From contig JBHHXG010000039.1 of assembly GCA_046756985.1 (NCBI GenBank), forward strand, positions 1 through 15,092: 15,092 nt of DNA, read 5' to 3'. This DNA is from JBHHXG01 sp046756985. GTDB taxonomy: Bacteria; Pseudomonadota; Zetaproteobacteria; Mariprofundales; Mariprofundaceae. Of this stretch, positions 8,538-15,092 are shown in pieces (positions within the stretch are counted from its first letter, which is position 1; the number at the start of each line of letters is the position of its first letter). The notes under the pieces were generated by a model that worked only from the letters and a program-made list of their open reading frames with translations, searched no databases and was not told the DNA's origin. Made by a program: the position numbers and the translations under genes.

Positions 8538-9521
8538 CTACCGCCCGGACCAGCCTCGGTGGGCAAGGGTAAGAACACTTAAGACCATAACAGCCGATAG
8601 CGTGCTGTGAGAAGCAACCACAGCCATAGGCAGATCGCCGAGCACGGCAGCAATACCCAGGCCGGTCTGAACCACAAGAAGAGCAAGAACCGCCATACCG
8701 GCAGTCTGGCAGCGCCCGCCCACGCCCCATGCCTTCAGGCCAAGCCAGGCAATAAAGACAAAGGTCAGAAGCGCACCGATCCGGTGGGCCATGTGGATAG
8801 CAGCAGCCACCCCTCCGTCAATGATAACCTTGCCTTGCTCATTCACATCCAAAGTGCCCAGCAGGGCCAGCCCATCCAGAAGCTTTACGCCCGGCCACCA
8901 CTGCCCCTGGCAATCTGGAAACGTCGTACATGCAAGCGCCGCATAATAGGCATCCGTCCATCCCCCCAGCACAATCTCGACGACTAATACGAACAGGCCG
9001 GCAATAGCCCATGCCCTGATCTTCCCTGCCTGCTCTACCCCCCTGTTTGTACCGGCATAAATATCCAGTGTCAGCCACCAGAACAGGGCCAGCAGACCAA
9101 TGCCACCAGTCAGGTTCAGGATGACCACCGCCGGATAGCGCAGTGGTGAGCCAAACCAGACACCTAGAAAGGCCAGAAAAAGGGATAGGCCAAGGGCCAT
9201 CATCGGCACGGACAACGAAAGGCTTGGCGTTTCTCGCCGGCGCAATGCCATCACAAATACGGCAATAATGAGCAACTGCAAGGCACTGGCGATGGCTCGA
9301 TGCGCACGATCAATAGCCGCCGTGGGCAATATGGCCGAGGAGGCCGGCGGCGTGGCTTCGGCGGATGCCCCATGTTCGGTAATCAGGCCGTACGAGCCGG
9401 GCCAGTCCGGGCTTCCCATACCCACATTGCCCACATGCATTAACGAACTGGTGATGATGAGCGCAAGGCTCATCGCCAGGGTAATCAGCACCAGAGAACG
9501 AAACAATCTGGATTCAGCCAT
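8538..9521 (-). CDS. ctaA: CtaA/COX15-type haem A synthase homologue with altered N-terminal half
   Basis: A 327-residue, roughly eight-helix membrane protein of the haem A synthase family, which oxidises the C8 methyl of haem O. ATG 9521 follows a weak AAGGTG site. The C-terminal half is canonical: GGWTDAYYAALACTTFPDCQG at 186-206 carries the conserved cysteine pair, IHMAHRIGA at 242-250 has H243/H246, and ASHSTLSA has H305. The N-terminal half differs. H74 in AHR is present, but the residue three before it, the catalytic Glu of the E-x-x-H-R motif, is Asp71. At the second His position, usually VTLHL, the sequence reads VILNL with Asn136. In Bacillus CtaA this half holds the substrate haem, so activity may be changed. 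No ctaB (haem O synthase) lies in the window. The family is sure; haem A production is doubtful. Confidence 0.85.
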   Translation of the reverse strand: MAESRLFRSLVLITLAMSLALIITSSLMHVGNVGMGSPDWPGSYGLITEHGASAEATPPASSAILPTAAIDRAHRAIASALQLLIIAVFVMALRRRETPSLSLSVPMMALGLSLFLAFLGVWFGSPLRYPAVVILNLTGGIGLLALFWWLTLDIYAGTNRGVEQAGKIRAWAIAGLFVLVVEIVLGGWTDAYYAALACTTFPDCQGQWWPGVKLLDGLALLGTLDVNEQGKVIIDGGVAAAIHMAHRIGALLTFVFIAWLGLKAWGVGGRCQTAGMAVLALLVVQTGLGIAAVLGDLPMAVVASHSTLSAVMVLSVLTLAHRGWSGR

Positions 9522-9553
9522 CAGCGCAGCACCTTGTGCGGTTCACAGAAAGT

Positions 9554-9591
9554 CCCCTGACCAAAGATATGACCAACACCTTTGGCAGGGG
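9554..9591 (-). other. Long intergenic stem-loop upstream of ctaA homologue
   Basis: CCCCTGACCAAAG (9554-9566) and CTTTGGCAGGGG (9580-9591) form a 12-pair stem with one bulged base and a 13-base loop. It fills much of the gap between the 92-residue gene and ctaA. No T run follows on the minus strand (ACTTTCTG), so it may be an attenuator, a processing site or a stability element that sets relative expression within the operon. Confidence 0.55.
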
Positions 9592-9617
9592 CCAGTCCAG
9601 TCCGCTCTATGGCTGGC

Positions 9618-9896
9618 TTATTCCGAGTCATCCGCTTTGTCCTTTTCCTTGATACCACAGAGCAAAAGAAACGTGCCAAGAACTGCAAAAGCTATGGCGA
9701 CATGGATAAAATTTCTTGTTGTAACGAAGTATCCCGTTGCTGTGGACATCAGCCATGTAATCAGAAGCGAGGCGAACAGGTGCCGATATGACAGGGTACG
9801 CTCTGTAATCGTCATCAAAAAAATGTATGTGATGGCGCAGGCCAGCAGGGCCGGAACCAGCGTACCCGCGGCATTGGTCAGAAAACCCATGATCAT
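9618..9896 (-). CDS. Small three-helix membrane protein in the respiratory operon
   Basis: A 92-residue protein of unrecognised family. ATG 9896 is preferred because AGGA lies eight bases upstream on the minus strand; a second ATG two codons later would be too far from it. Three hydrophobic helices are visible, at residues about 8-29, 41-60 and 64-84, with a charged tail (KEKDKADDSE). It lies 80 bases after the oxidase-like gene and before the ctaA homologue, so it is probably an accessory or assembly subunit of that membrane complex. The topology resembles small subunits of terminal oxidases (subunit IV-like), but I see no specific motif. Its function is inferred from position alone. Confidence 0.7.
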   Translation of the reverse strand: MIMGFLTNAAGTLVPALLACAITYIFLMTITERTLSYRHLFASLLITWLMSTATGYFVTTRNFIHVAIAFAVLGTFLLLCGIKEKDKADDSE

Positions 9897-9976
9897 GTTA
9901 TCTATCCTCCCTCGCCAGCCCGAATATAATACAGGTGCAACTGCTCATCACACACGGACAAAACACACTCCACCAT

Positions 9977-11434
9977 TTATTGACCGCCCTGGCTGACTGT
10001 CGGCGAATTTTCCGCGCACCACATCGCACGCGCCACGATAACAAGAAAAAGAATCCCGCCGATCACAGCGATCAGCCCGCCAATCCCCATCAGTGCCATG
10101 CCAGCAGTCTGCTGGATATTATCAAGACTTTGCGCACTTCCGGCGATCTTGCGTTGCATGCCGTAGCCACCCGCCCAAGCCAGGCCAATCGCATGAAGAA
10201 ACTGTCCGACACCGAATGCATGCGCCTGCAGGTTTGCCAGCTTCCGTTGCGGCTCAAGAAAGCCGAGTCTGGGCAGCAACAGATAGAAAAGCCCCATATA
10301 AGCCATGGTGATGGCGCCATTCGATCCATGATAGTGCGCGGTCACCAATGTATTGCTGCCCTGGATCATAAAACCAAATGTGCCACCGGCGCCAAACAGC
10401 AACATGGAATACATCAGCGCCGTACGCAGTGGATTATTGCGGGAATCAGCTGTCTCGTGAAAAACCGCACTCCAGGCTATCGCCAGAGCAAACGGCAAGG
10501 CGGCCATTCCGCCACCGCCCCACATAAGCAGGGTAAAGTTTGAAATCGACTCTATGGAGAGCACATCCTGTGTCAGAAAGTTGTAGGGCGTCAGAAACAC
10601 AGTGGCCACACCCAGACAGAAGATGATCGAAACCACCCTGGGCGTCAGGAGAATACGCAGGCCGCAGGCACTTGCCAGCCATAGCCAGCCGACAAGCATC
10701 AGAAGTGTATGAATGAACTGAAGGATATGCCCGCCACCCCAGAAAAGTATTTCGTAGTAGTGCTTGCCCTGGACAGCATCCGGTATCGCGACATAGGTCC
10801 AGAGAAAGGCATAAATGGCCATGGTTCCCGCCAATGCTGCTGCATAAATACCGACACGTAACCCCGTCGCCCCATCCGTCCATGATCCCAGCGGAATCGA
10901 AGCGATCAGACTGCGGGTGACAAGCAGGGTAAAACCGGCCCCGAACAGGCCCAGCCCTGAGAAAAAGACAGGTCCTTCAATCACCGGCACATAATTACTC
11001 ATCAGGGGTGCGCCATAATCCACAAAGGGTGAAATCACCATAACAGCCATTCCAATTGCCGCAAAATAAAGAGCAGCCCGGCCAAGCAGGATATACCGGT
11101 TGATCGAGTTAAAACTCCAGATGATGCCGGCGCAGGGCAGAAAGCACATCAGCACGGAAAGGTTCACATGTATCACCATCGCGGTGTAGAAAAAATCATC
11201 CCAGGGGATGATATCCTTAACAACAGGAGTGCGCGCCATAACCAGCAGAATGGAAAACACACCGGCGGCCAACAGTGCCGCGATAGCCAGCATCATCCAC
11301 CCCGACGCCAGTCTGCGTGGTGCTTTATCCGCCATGGGAAGCAGGCAGGCATAAGATTTTCTCGCCCATTTTGCTTCTTCCCGCACAGCATCTGCGCTGT
11401 GTGCCGACGCATTGTCAGCAAACACTTTTGTCAA
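9977..11434 (-). CDS. Haem-copper oxidase subunit I homologue lacking the CuB His-His pair
   Basis: A 485-residue, about 12-helix protein of the haem-copper oxidase/NO reductase subunit I family, nearest in feel to cbb3-type. The start is a TTG at 11434 with GAGGGAG five bases upstream; no upstream ATG fits. H89 (MVIHVNLS) matches the helix-2 low-spin haem ligand, and H367/H369 in TAHYHGSNG match the helix-10 haem ligands. H236 in FWGGGHILQF matches the helix-6 copper ligand. In helix 7, where oxidases have GPHHL and NO reductases also have paired histidines, the sequence reads LTPYNFL (Y284, N285). I see no His pair nearby. Normal O2 or NO reduction therefore looks unlikely unless other residues bind a metal. 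There is no adjacent CuA subunit II or CcoO/CcoP. It lies 40 bases after the 166-residue gene. The family is sure; the activity is unknown. Confidence 0.85.
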   Translation of the reverse strand: MTKVFADNASAHSADAVREEAKWARKSYACLLPMADKAPRRLASGWMMLAIAALLAAGVFSILLVMARTPVVKDIIPWDDFFYTAMVIHVNLSVLMCFLPCAGIIWSFNSINRYILLGRAALYFAAIGMAVMVISPFVDYGAPLMSNYVPVIEGPVFFSGLGLFGAGFTLLVTRSLIASIPLGSWTDGATGLRVGIYAAALAGTMAIYAFLWTYVAIPDAVQGKHYYEILFWGGGHILQFIHTLLMLVGWLWLASACGLRILLTPRVVSIIFCLGVATVFLTPYNFLTQDVLSIESISNFTLLMWGGGGMAALPFALAIAWSAVFHETADSRNNPLRTALMYSMLLFGAGGTFGFMIQGSNTLVTAHYHGSNGAITMAYMGLFYLLLPRLGFLEPQRKLANLQAHAFGVGQFLHAIGLAWAGGYGMQRKIAGSAQSLDNIQQTAGMALMGIGGLIAVIGGILFLVIVARAMWCAENSPTVSQGGQ

Positions 11435-11474
11435 TGACTCTCCCTCAATGTGATCGCCTGTGATTTACTGGAGC

Positions 11475-11975
11475 CTATTCCATCTGGAATTTGCCATGCT
11501 CCGAATCAAAATCAATCACCAGAATTTGCGCCGATTGCAGCGCGACCACCTCATCAAGGGCATAATTAAACCCCTCGGTATGGATGTCATCACGCATGCG
11601 AAGCTGCAAGCGGTGTTCTCCGGCAGGCAACCTTATTCGCTCGTAAACAGGAGAGGCCAGATCATGAGACATCCCGGAGGGTGAAATGGTTGCCTTGTAG
11701 ATCACCTGGCCATCCAGTTTCATTTCCACATCCAGCGGCGAGCGTTCCCTGGGGCAGTCCTTTTTCTTGCGCAAGTGACTGGGCATTGCGGCCAGTTCTT
11801 CCGCCGATCGCTCGCGGCATGGCTGCTTGCGCTTGCCGGCATGGGAAAATGTCAGCTTGATCAGCGCCTCGTCCGACCCCATAAAGGTATAGGCAGGTGA
11901 ACTGGCAAAATAGCCTATGAAGACAATGAACAGCGCATACATGACCGCCTGACCAAGATATTGCCCAAACCGCAT
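11475..11975 (-). CDS. Membrane-anchored periplasmic protein with two cysteines
   Basis: A 166-residue protein of unrecognised family. The frame is open further upstream, but ATG 11975 is preferred because AGGA lies seven bases before it and it avoids overlap with the cytochrome b gene. It begins 10 bases after that gene's stop codon. A single hydrophobic segment at residues about 8-28 would anchor it with the rest outside. The remainder alternates hydrophobic and polar residues as in a beta-sandwich (DVEMKLDGQVIYKATISPSG, then RIRLPAGEHRLQLRMRDD). A basic segment between C53 and C74 could be closed by a disulfide or hold a metal. Its position and topology, one helix plus a periplasmic beta domain, resemble a subunit II, but the CuA motif CxxxCxxxH is absent. 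A structural partner of the neighbouring membrane proteins is plausible. Confidence 0.75.
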   Translation of the reverse strand: MRFGQYLGQAVMYALFIVFIGYFASSPAYTFMGSDEALIKLTFSHAGKRKQPCRERSAEELAAMPSHLRKKKDCPRERSPLDVEMKLDGQVIYKATISPSGMSHDLASPVYERIRLPAGEHRLQLRMRDDIHTEGFNYALDEVVALQSAQILVIDFDSEHGKFQME

Positions 11976-11985
11976 ATCTATTCCT

Positions 11986-13557
11986 CTATTTCCCGAACAC
12001 CGGATTCGCGGTGTCAGACTTGGCCATTGCTCTTTCACGGCCAATGGCAAGCAATTGTTGCCGGAATTCCTCAATGCTGCAAAGCAGCTCCTTTTCATCG
12101 GAAACAGCCGCCCAGAACCATGCTACGCGGCTGCGATCCACCGTGCGGTGCAGCTGGGGTTTCCGTTCATCCGCCAGGCGCTGTTCAACCCAGATATTTC
12201 CCGGCCGGTGATAGCAGTCCCCCATGCGGCAACCGGTCAGAAAAACTCCGTCAGCACCGTTCTTCAGGGCAAAATCGATAAAAGATGGCGGCAGTGCGCC
12301 GGTGCATGGCAAGCTGATTGCTGCAACGCCGGGCATGGCAAGGCCGTTCATCCGCACGCCATGATCGCAACCGAAGACAACTACTTTTCCATCTCCGGAA
12401 AGTTGCTCGACGGCCTGGCTGGTCGCCTCCCGCAAATGTTGTATGTTGCGATGCGGCAGATCAATACCCGTGCGCAATTCTGCCGCATGCCGGAACGGCG
12501 TGGAAAAAGGACAGGATCCGGCGCAGATGCCACAGCTAACGCAATTACCGGCAATCACCATGGCCTCACGCCTGAATCGCGGATGCCCGTCGCTACGTGG
12601 CTGCAGGCGGATTGCCTCATACGGGCAGTCCTGGACGCAGAGATTGCAACCACTGCAATCATCAAGGTAGACCTCCGCAGTATGCTCGCGCTTCTGGGGC
12701 GGCAGCCAGGGAAGGAAGAATATCAGCAGTATCCCGCCGGCGACCAAAGCCCAGACTGCACCCATTGGCCAGATATCCATCAGTGGATAGATAAACATAT
12801 AAAACCAGTCCAGATTAAGAACAGTAGGACTTGTGCTCAAATCTCCGGGAGCATGGCTGAGCGCCGGCTTGACTAGAGAAAGGGCAAGCATTGCCAAGGT
12901 CGTTCCGGATGCCAGCACCAGCGGCGGATTGATCTTTGCTTCATTCAGCCGGTTTACATGCAGGAGCATGCCCGCCAGCAGGAAGACTGAAAGCCCAAGA
13001 TGCACCACAACCAGCAGGCGGAAGAACAGGTCCGTCAAACTGGTGTTGGTCAGAAAGTTCCGGGCGGTGGGTTCGGCAATAATAGGCAGCCAGTCAATCC
13101 ACTCCATGGTGCGCACAGCAATGAACTGTCCGAGTTGGTCCCACACCAGCCAGTAACCCGTTAGGCCAAGAATAAACACCATAACCAGCATGGGCACGCC
13201 GGTAGACCAGGAAAACCATCTCGAACCACGGTAACGGTCGGTGAAAAAGCCGCGTAACAGGTGAAGAATCATCGTTGCAAGCATCGCATCCGAGGCATAG
13301 CGGTGCAGGCTGCGCATCACGCCACCCAGATACCATTGCTCATGTGTCAGATATTCGACAGATTCGTATGATGTTGAGACGCCGGTCTCAAAAAAAACAT
13401 ACAGGTAGATACCGGTAACAAGCAAGATATAAAAGAAGAAAAACGACAGTGTTCCGAGATGATACAATGGATTCCAGGCTGGGCCAAAAACAGTATTGGC
13501 CCATTTGTCTGCAAGCAGGAACACCCTGTACCCGGCCTGCTTTATGAGCCTCAGCAA
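11986..13557 (-). CDS. Cytochrome b / 2x[4Fe-4S] / MvhD fusion protein (second copy)
   Basis: A 523-residue fusion. Start TTG 13557 has GAGGGGG five bases upstream and no competing in-frame ATG. Residues about 30-205 are a four-helix cytochrome b core with both bis-His pairs 14 apart: H85/H99 and H186/H200. GYWLVWDQ at 134-141 matches the quinol-site GYxLPW motif. Residues 210-285 resemble the C-terminal half of cytochrome b (subunit IV), but PEWY is replaced by LDWF at 249-252. Two ferredoxin motifs follow: C301/304/307/311 and C339/342/345/349. Residues about 390-500 match MvhD/FlpD, the subunit passing electrons between hydrogenase and heterodisulfide reductase, with C397, C418, C443 and C448. 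The expected arrangement is a quinone-reacting membrane part handing electrons to or from cytoplasmic iron-sulfur centres. No Rieske or cytochrome c1 gene is adjacent. Confidence 0.88.
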   Translation of the reverse strand: MLRLIKQAGYRVFLLADKWANTVFGPAWNPLYHLGTLSFFFFYILLVTGIYLYVFFETGVSTSYESVEYLTHEQWYLGGVMRSLHRYASDAMLATMILHLLRGFFTDRYRGSRWFSWSTGVPMLVMVFILGLTGYWLVWDQLGQFIAVRTMEWIDWLPIIAEPTARNFLTNTSLTDLFFRLLVVVHLGLSVFLLAGMLLHVNRLNEAKINPPLVLASGTTLAMLALSLVKPALSHAPGDLSTSPTVLNLDWFYMFIYPLMDIWPMGAVWALVAGGILLIFFLPWLPPQKREHTAEVYLDDCSGCNLCVQDCPYEAIRLQPRSDGHPRFRREAMVIAGNCVSCGICAGSCPFSTPFRHAAELRTGIDLPHRNIQHLREATSQAVEQLSGDGKVVVFGCDHGVRMNGLAMPGVAAISLPCTGALPPSFIDFALKNGADGVFLTGCRMGDCYHRPGNIWVEQRLADERKPQLHRTVDRSRVAWFWAAVSDEKELLCSIEEFRQQLLAIGRERAMAKSDTANPVFGK

Positions 13558-13590
13558 GATATCCCCCTCATTCCCGTAAAAGAAATGAAA

Positions 13591-13631
13591 ACTATGTGAT
13601 ATATAGGTAATACGAACATGACTTAAGTCAA
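13591..13631 (-). promoter_or_regulatory. Candidate FNR/FixK-type box and -10 element between the paralogues
   Basis: On the minus strand TTGAC-TTAA-GTCAT (13631-13618) matches nine of ten fixed positions of the CRP/FNR-family consensus TTGAY-N4-RTCAA, and its inner 12 bases (13619-13630) are a perfect palindrome. It overlaps the stop codon of the upstream paralogue. A -10-like CATAGT lies at 13596-13591, which would put the start near 13584 and the box centre about 40 bases upstream of it, as in class II FNR promoters. This would give the rest of the operon an internal oxygen- or redox-responsive promoter. Confidence 0.4.
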
Positions 13632-15092
13632 TTCCCGAGCATTCTGGCCAGCATCAGAAGTATTTTTTGGCAAGTCGGTCAAACCCCGGCGGAATAATTC
13701 AAGCTCGCTTTCAAGTTCAGGAAAATCGGACCGTGCTGCCCAGAAAAACCGAAACCGGTTGCGTGGCACCCCGTGGCGCAGGTAGGGCTCGCGGCCTTCG
13801 GCAAGGCGACCCTCTACCCATGTGTTTCCAAACCGGTGATGGCAATCGCATGCACGACAGCCTGTCAGGAACACACCATCGGCGCCATTTCGCAGGGCAT
13901 AATCGATAAAGGAAGGGGGCAGAGCTCCGATACAGGGCAAGGCCATGGTGGTCACACCGTTTGTTTCAAGCCGATGCGCATCCGCACCATGCTGGCAGCT
14001 ATAAACAATGATCCTGGGCTCTCCAGTCAATTTTTCCAGGGCCTGCAATGTGGCGGCTCGAAGATGCTGGATATTCCTGTTAGGTAGATCAATGCCAGTG
14101 TGCAGTTCACTGATATGCCGGAATGGTGTCGAAGAAGGGCAGGCACCTACACAAATCCCGCAAGCGACACAATTGGCCGGAATAACCTGCGCCTCCAGGG
14201 CAAAGCGCGGATGTCTGTCCGTGCGGGGGCGGATGATTAATGCCTCATAGGGGCAATCAGCCACGCACAGGCCACAGCCACTGCATTCATCCAGCCATAC
14301 CTCGGCGAGATGTTGCCTCGGTTTTGCTGGCATCCACGGCAGAAGCGCAACAAGCAGGGCAAACCCGACAGCCAGTGCCCACACCGCCCCCATGGACCAG
14401 ATATCCATCAACGGATAGATAAACATGTAGAACCAGTCGAGATGGAGTTCGGCGGGGATACTGCCAAGGTCAGCCCGGACATGACTGAATACTGGCGCGA
14501 CAAACGACAGCACAAGGAGCGAAAACAGGGTGCCCAGCGCCAGCGGCCGTGGCGGATGGATGTCGGACTTGCTGATCTTTTTTACATGCACCAGAAAGGC
14601 AACAAAAATAAAGATCGAAAGCACCATGTGAATGATAAACATCATGCGGAAGAAGATGTCTGTTACGCTGCTGTTGGTCAGAAAATTGCGCGCCATTGGC
14701 TCGGCAATAACGGGCAGCCAGTCCAGCCACTCGGAAGAGCGCACGGCAATAAACTGCCCCAGCTGGTCCCAGACCAGCCAGTAGCCGGTGATGCCGATGG
14801 GAAACACGAGCAGGAGAACAGGCAGGCCGGTAAACCAGCTGAACCAGCGAGCGCCACGATACCGGTCCAGAAAAAATTCGCGCATCATATGCAGCACCAT
14901 CACCAGTATCAACGCATCCGAGGCATAGCGGTGCAGGCTGCGCATCACACCGCCGAGATACCACTGCTCACGCGACAGATACTCCATACTGTCAAAGCTG
15001 CCGGTAACGCTGGGCTGATAAAAAATAAACAGATAAATGCCTGTGCCGATCACAATGAAATAAAAATAAAAAGACAGCGCGCCCAGATGATA
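13623..15092 (-). CDS. Cytochrome b / 2x[4Fe-4S] / MvhD fusion protein (first copy, 5' end outside window)
   Basis: The visible 489 residues run to the right edge of the window; by alignment with the downstream paralogue only about 31 N-terminal residues are missing. It has the same layout: a cytochrome b core with both bis-His pairs (HRYASDALILVMVLH and HMVLSIFIFVAFLVH), GYWLVWDQ, LDWFYMF in place of PEWY, two ferredoxin motifs (CSGCGLCVADCP and CVACGICVGACP) and an MvhD domain keeping the four cysteines of CQHG, LPCIG and GCRACDC. Every presumed cofactor ligand is shared with the second copy, while the sequences have diverged mostly in the membrane helices and the C-terminal tail. It is transcribed first in the visible operon. 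The pair may form a heterodimer, as cytochrome b units are usually dimeric. Whether a Rieske or cytochrome c gene lies just beyond the edge cannot be seen. Confidence 0.88.
   Translation of the reverse strand, partial: YHLGALSFYFYFIVIGTGIYLFIFYQPSVTGSFDSMEYLSREQWYLGGVMRSLHRYASDALILVMVLHMMREFFLDRYRGARWFSWFTGLPVLLLVFPIGITGYWLVWDQLGQFIAVRSSEWLDWLPVIAEPMARNFLTNSSVTDIFFRMMFIIHMVLSIFIFVAFLVHVKKISKSDIHPPRPLALGTLFSLLVLSFVAPVFSHVRADLGSIPAELHLDWFYMFIYPLMDIWSMGAVWALAVGFALLVALLPWMPAKPRQHLAEVWLDECSGCGLCVADCPYEALIIRPRTDRHPRFALEAQVIPANCVACGICVGACPSSTPFRHISELHTGIDLPNRNIQHLRAATLQALEKLTGEPRIIVYSCQHGADAHRLETNGVTTMALPCIGALPPSFIDYALRNGADGVFLTGCRACDCHHRFGNTWVEGRLAEGREPYLRHGVPRNRFRFFWAARSDFPELESELELFRRGLTDLPKNTSDAGQNARELT

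Noticed and set aside
9268..9996. 242-residue open frame on the + strand opposite the ctaA homologue and the 92-residue gene
   Set aside because: It crosses two well-supported minus-strand genes and their intergenic hairpin, and its composition shows no domain pattern.
12055..12876. 273-residue open frame on the + strand opposite the cytochrome b fusion gene
   Set aside because: It is antisense to a gene with clear haem and iron-sulfur motifs, lacks recognisable motifs or a ribosome binding site, and a similar antisense frame is absent at full length in the paralogue.

Overview
The window reads as a chromosomal segment of a Gram-negative member of the Pseudomonadota. The grounds are a proteobacterial-type SMC, a Xanthomonas-like RpfC/RpfF signalling pair and a COX15-type haem A synthase homologue. 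The long respiratory operon would suit a chemolithotroph living near oxygen limitation, for example a Zetaproteobacteria-like iron oxidiser. That placement is a guess from gene content and was not tested.

Left part (1-4148, + strand): the 3' part of a FetB-family ABC transporter permease overlaps the start of smc by 10 bases. smc is complete. It is followed by a tRNA-Arg(CCG) that appears to have its own sigma70 promoter, whose -35 box lies across the smc stop codon.

Middle part (4149-8086): rpfC is a membrane-bound hybrid histidine kinase that senses diffusible signal factor (DSF). It converges on rpfF (- strand), the crotonase-fold DSF synthase, and a strong hairpin lies between them. RpfF makes the cis-2-unsaturated fatty acid signal, while RpfC senses it and in known systems also restrains RpfF. 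The HD-GYP output regulator RpfG is not in the window. About 320 bases upstream of rpfF hold no gene, only a candidate promoter and a small dyad.

Right part (8087-15092, - strand): seven genes in one direction with short gaps, read from right to left. The first two are tandem paralogous fusion proteins, each a cytochrome b followed by two [4Fe-4S] clusters and an MvhD/FlpD-type iron-sulfur domain. They are followed by a membrane-anchored periplasmic protein, a haem-copper-oxidase subunit I homologue, a three-helix membrane protein, a CtaA/COX15 homologue and a two-helix membrane protein. The oxidase-like protein keeps its haem histidines but appears to have lost the His-His pair that binds the active-site copper. 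The CtaA homologue has substitutions at the substrate haem site of its N-terminal half. No Rieske protein, cytochrome c1, CuA subunit II or CcoO/CcoP is present.

My reading is that this operon encodes an undescribed quinone-linked membrane electron-transfer complex in which iron-sulfur/MvhD modules take the place of the Rieske arm. It is the best candidate for a new system in the window. All family assignments are from by-eye motif recognition; no database search was run.
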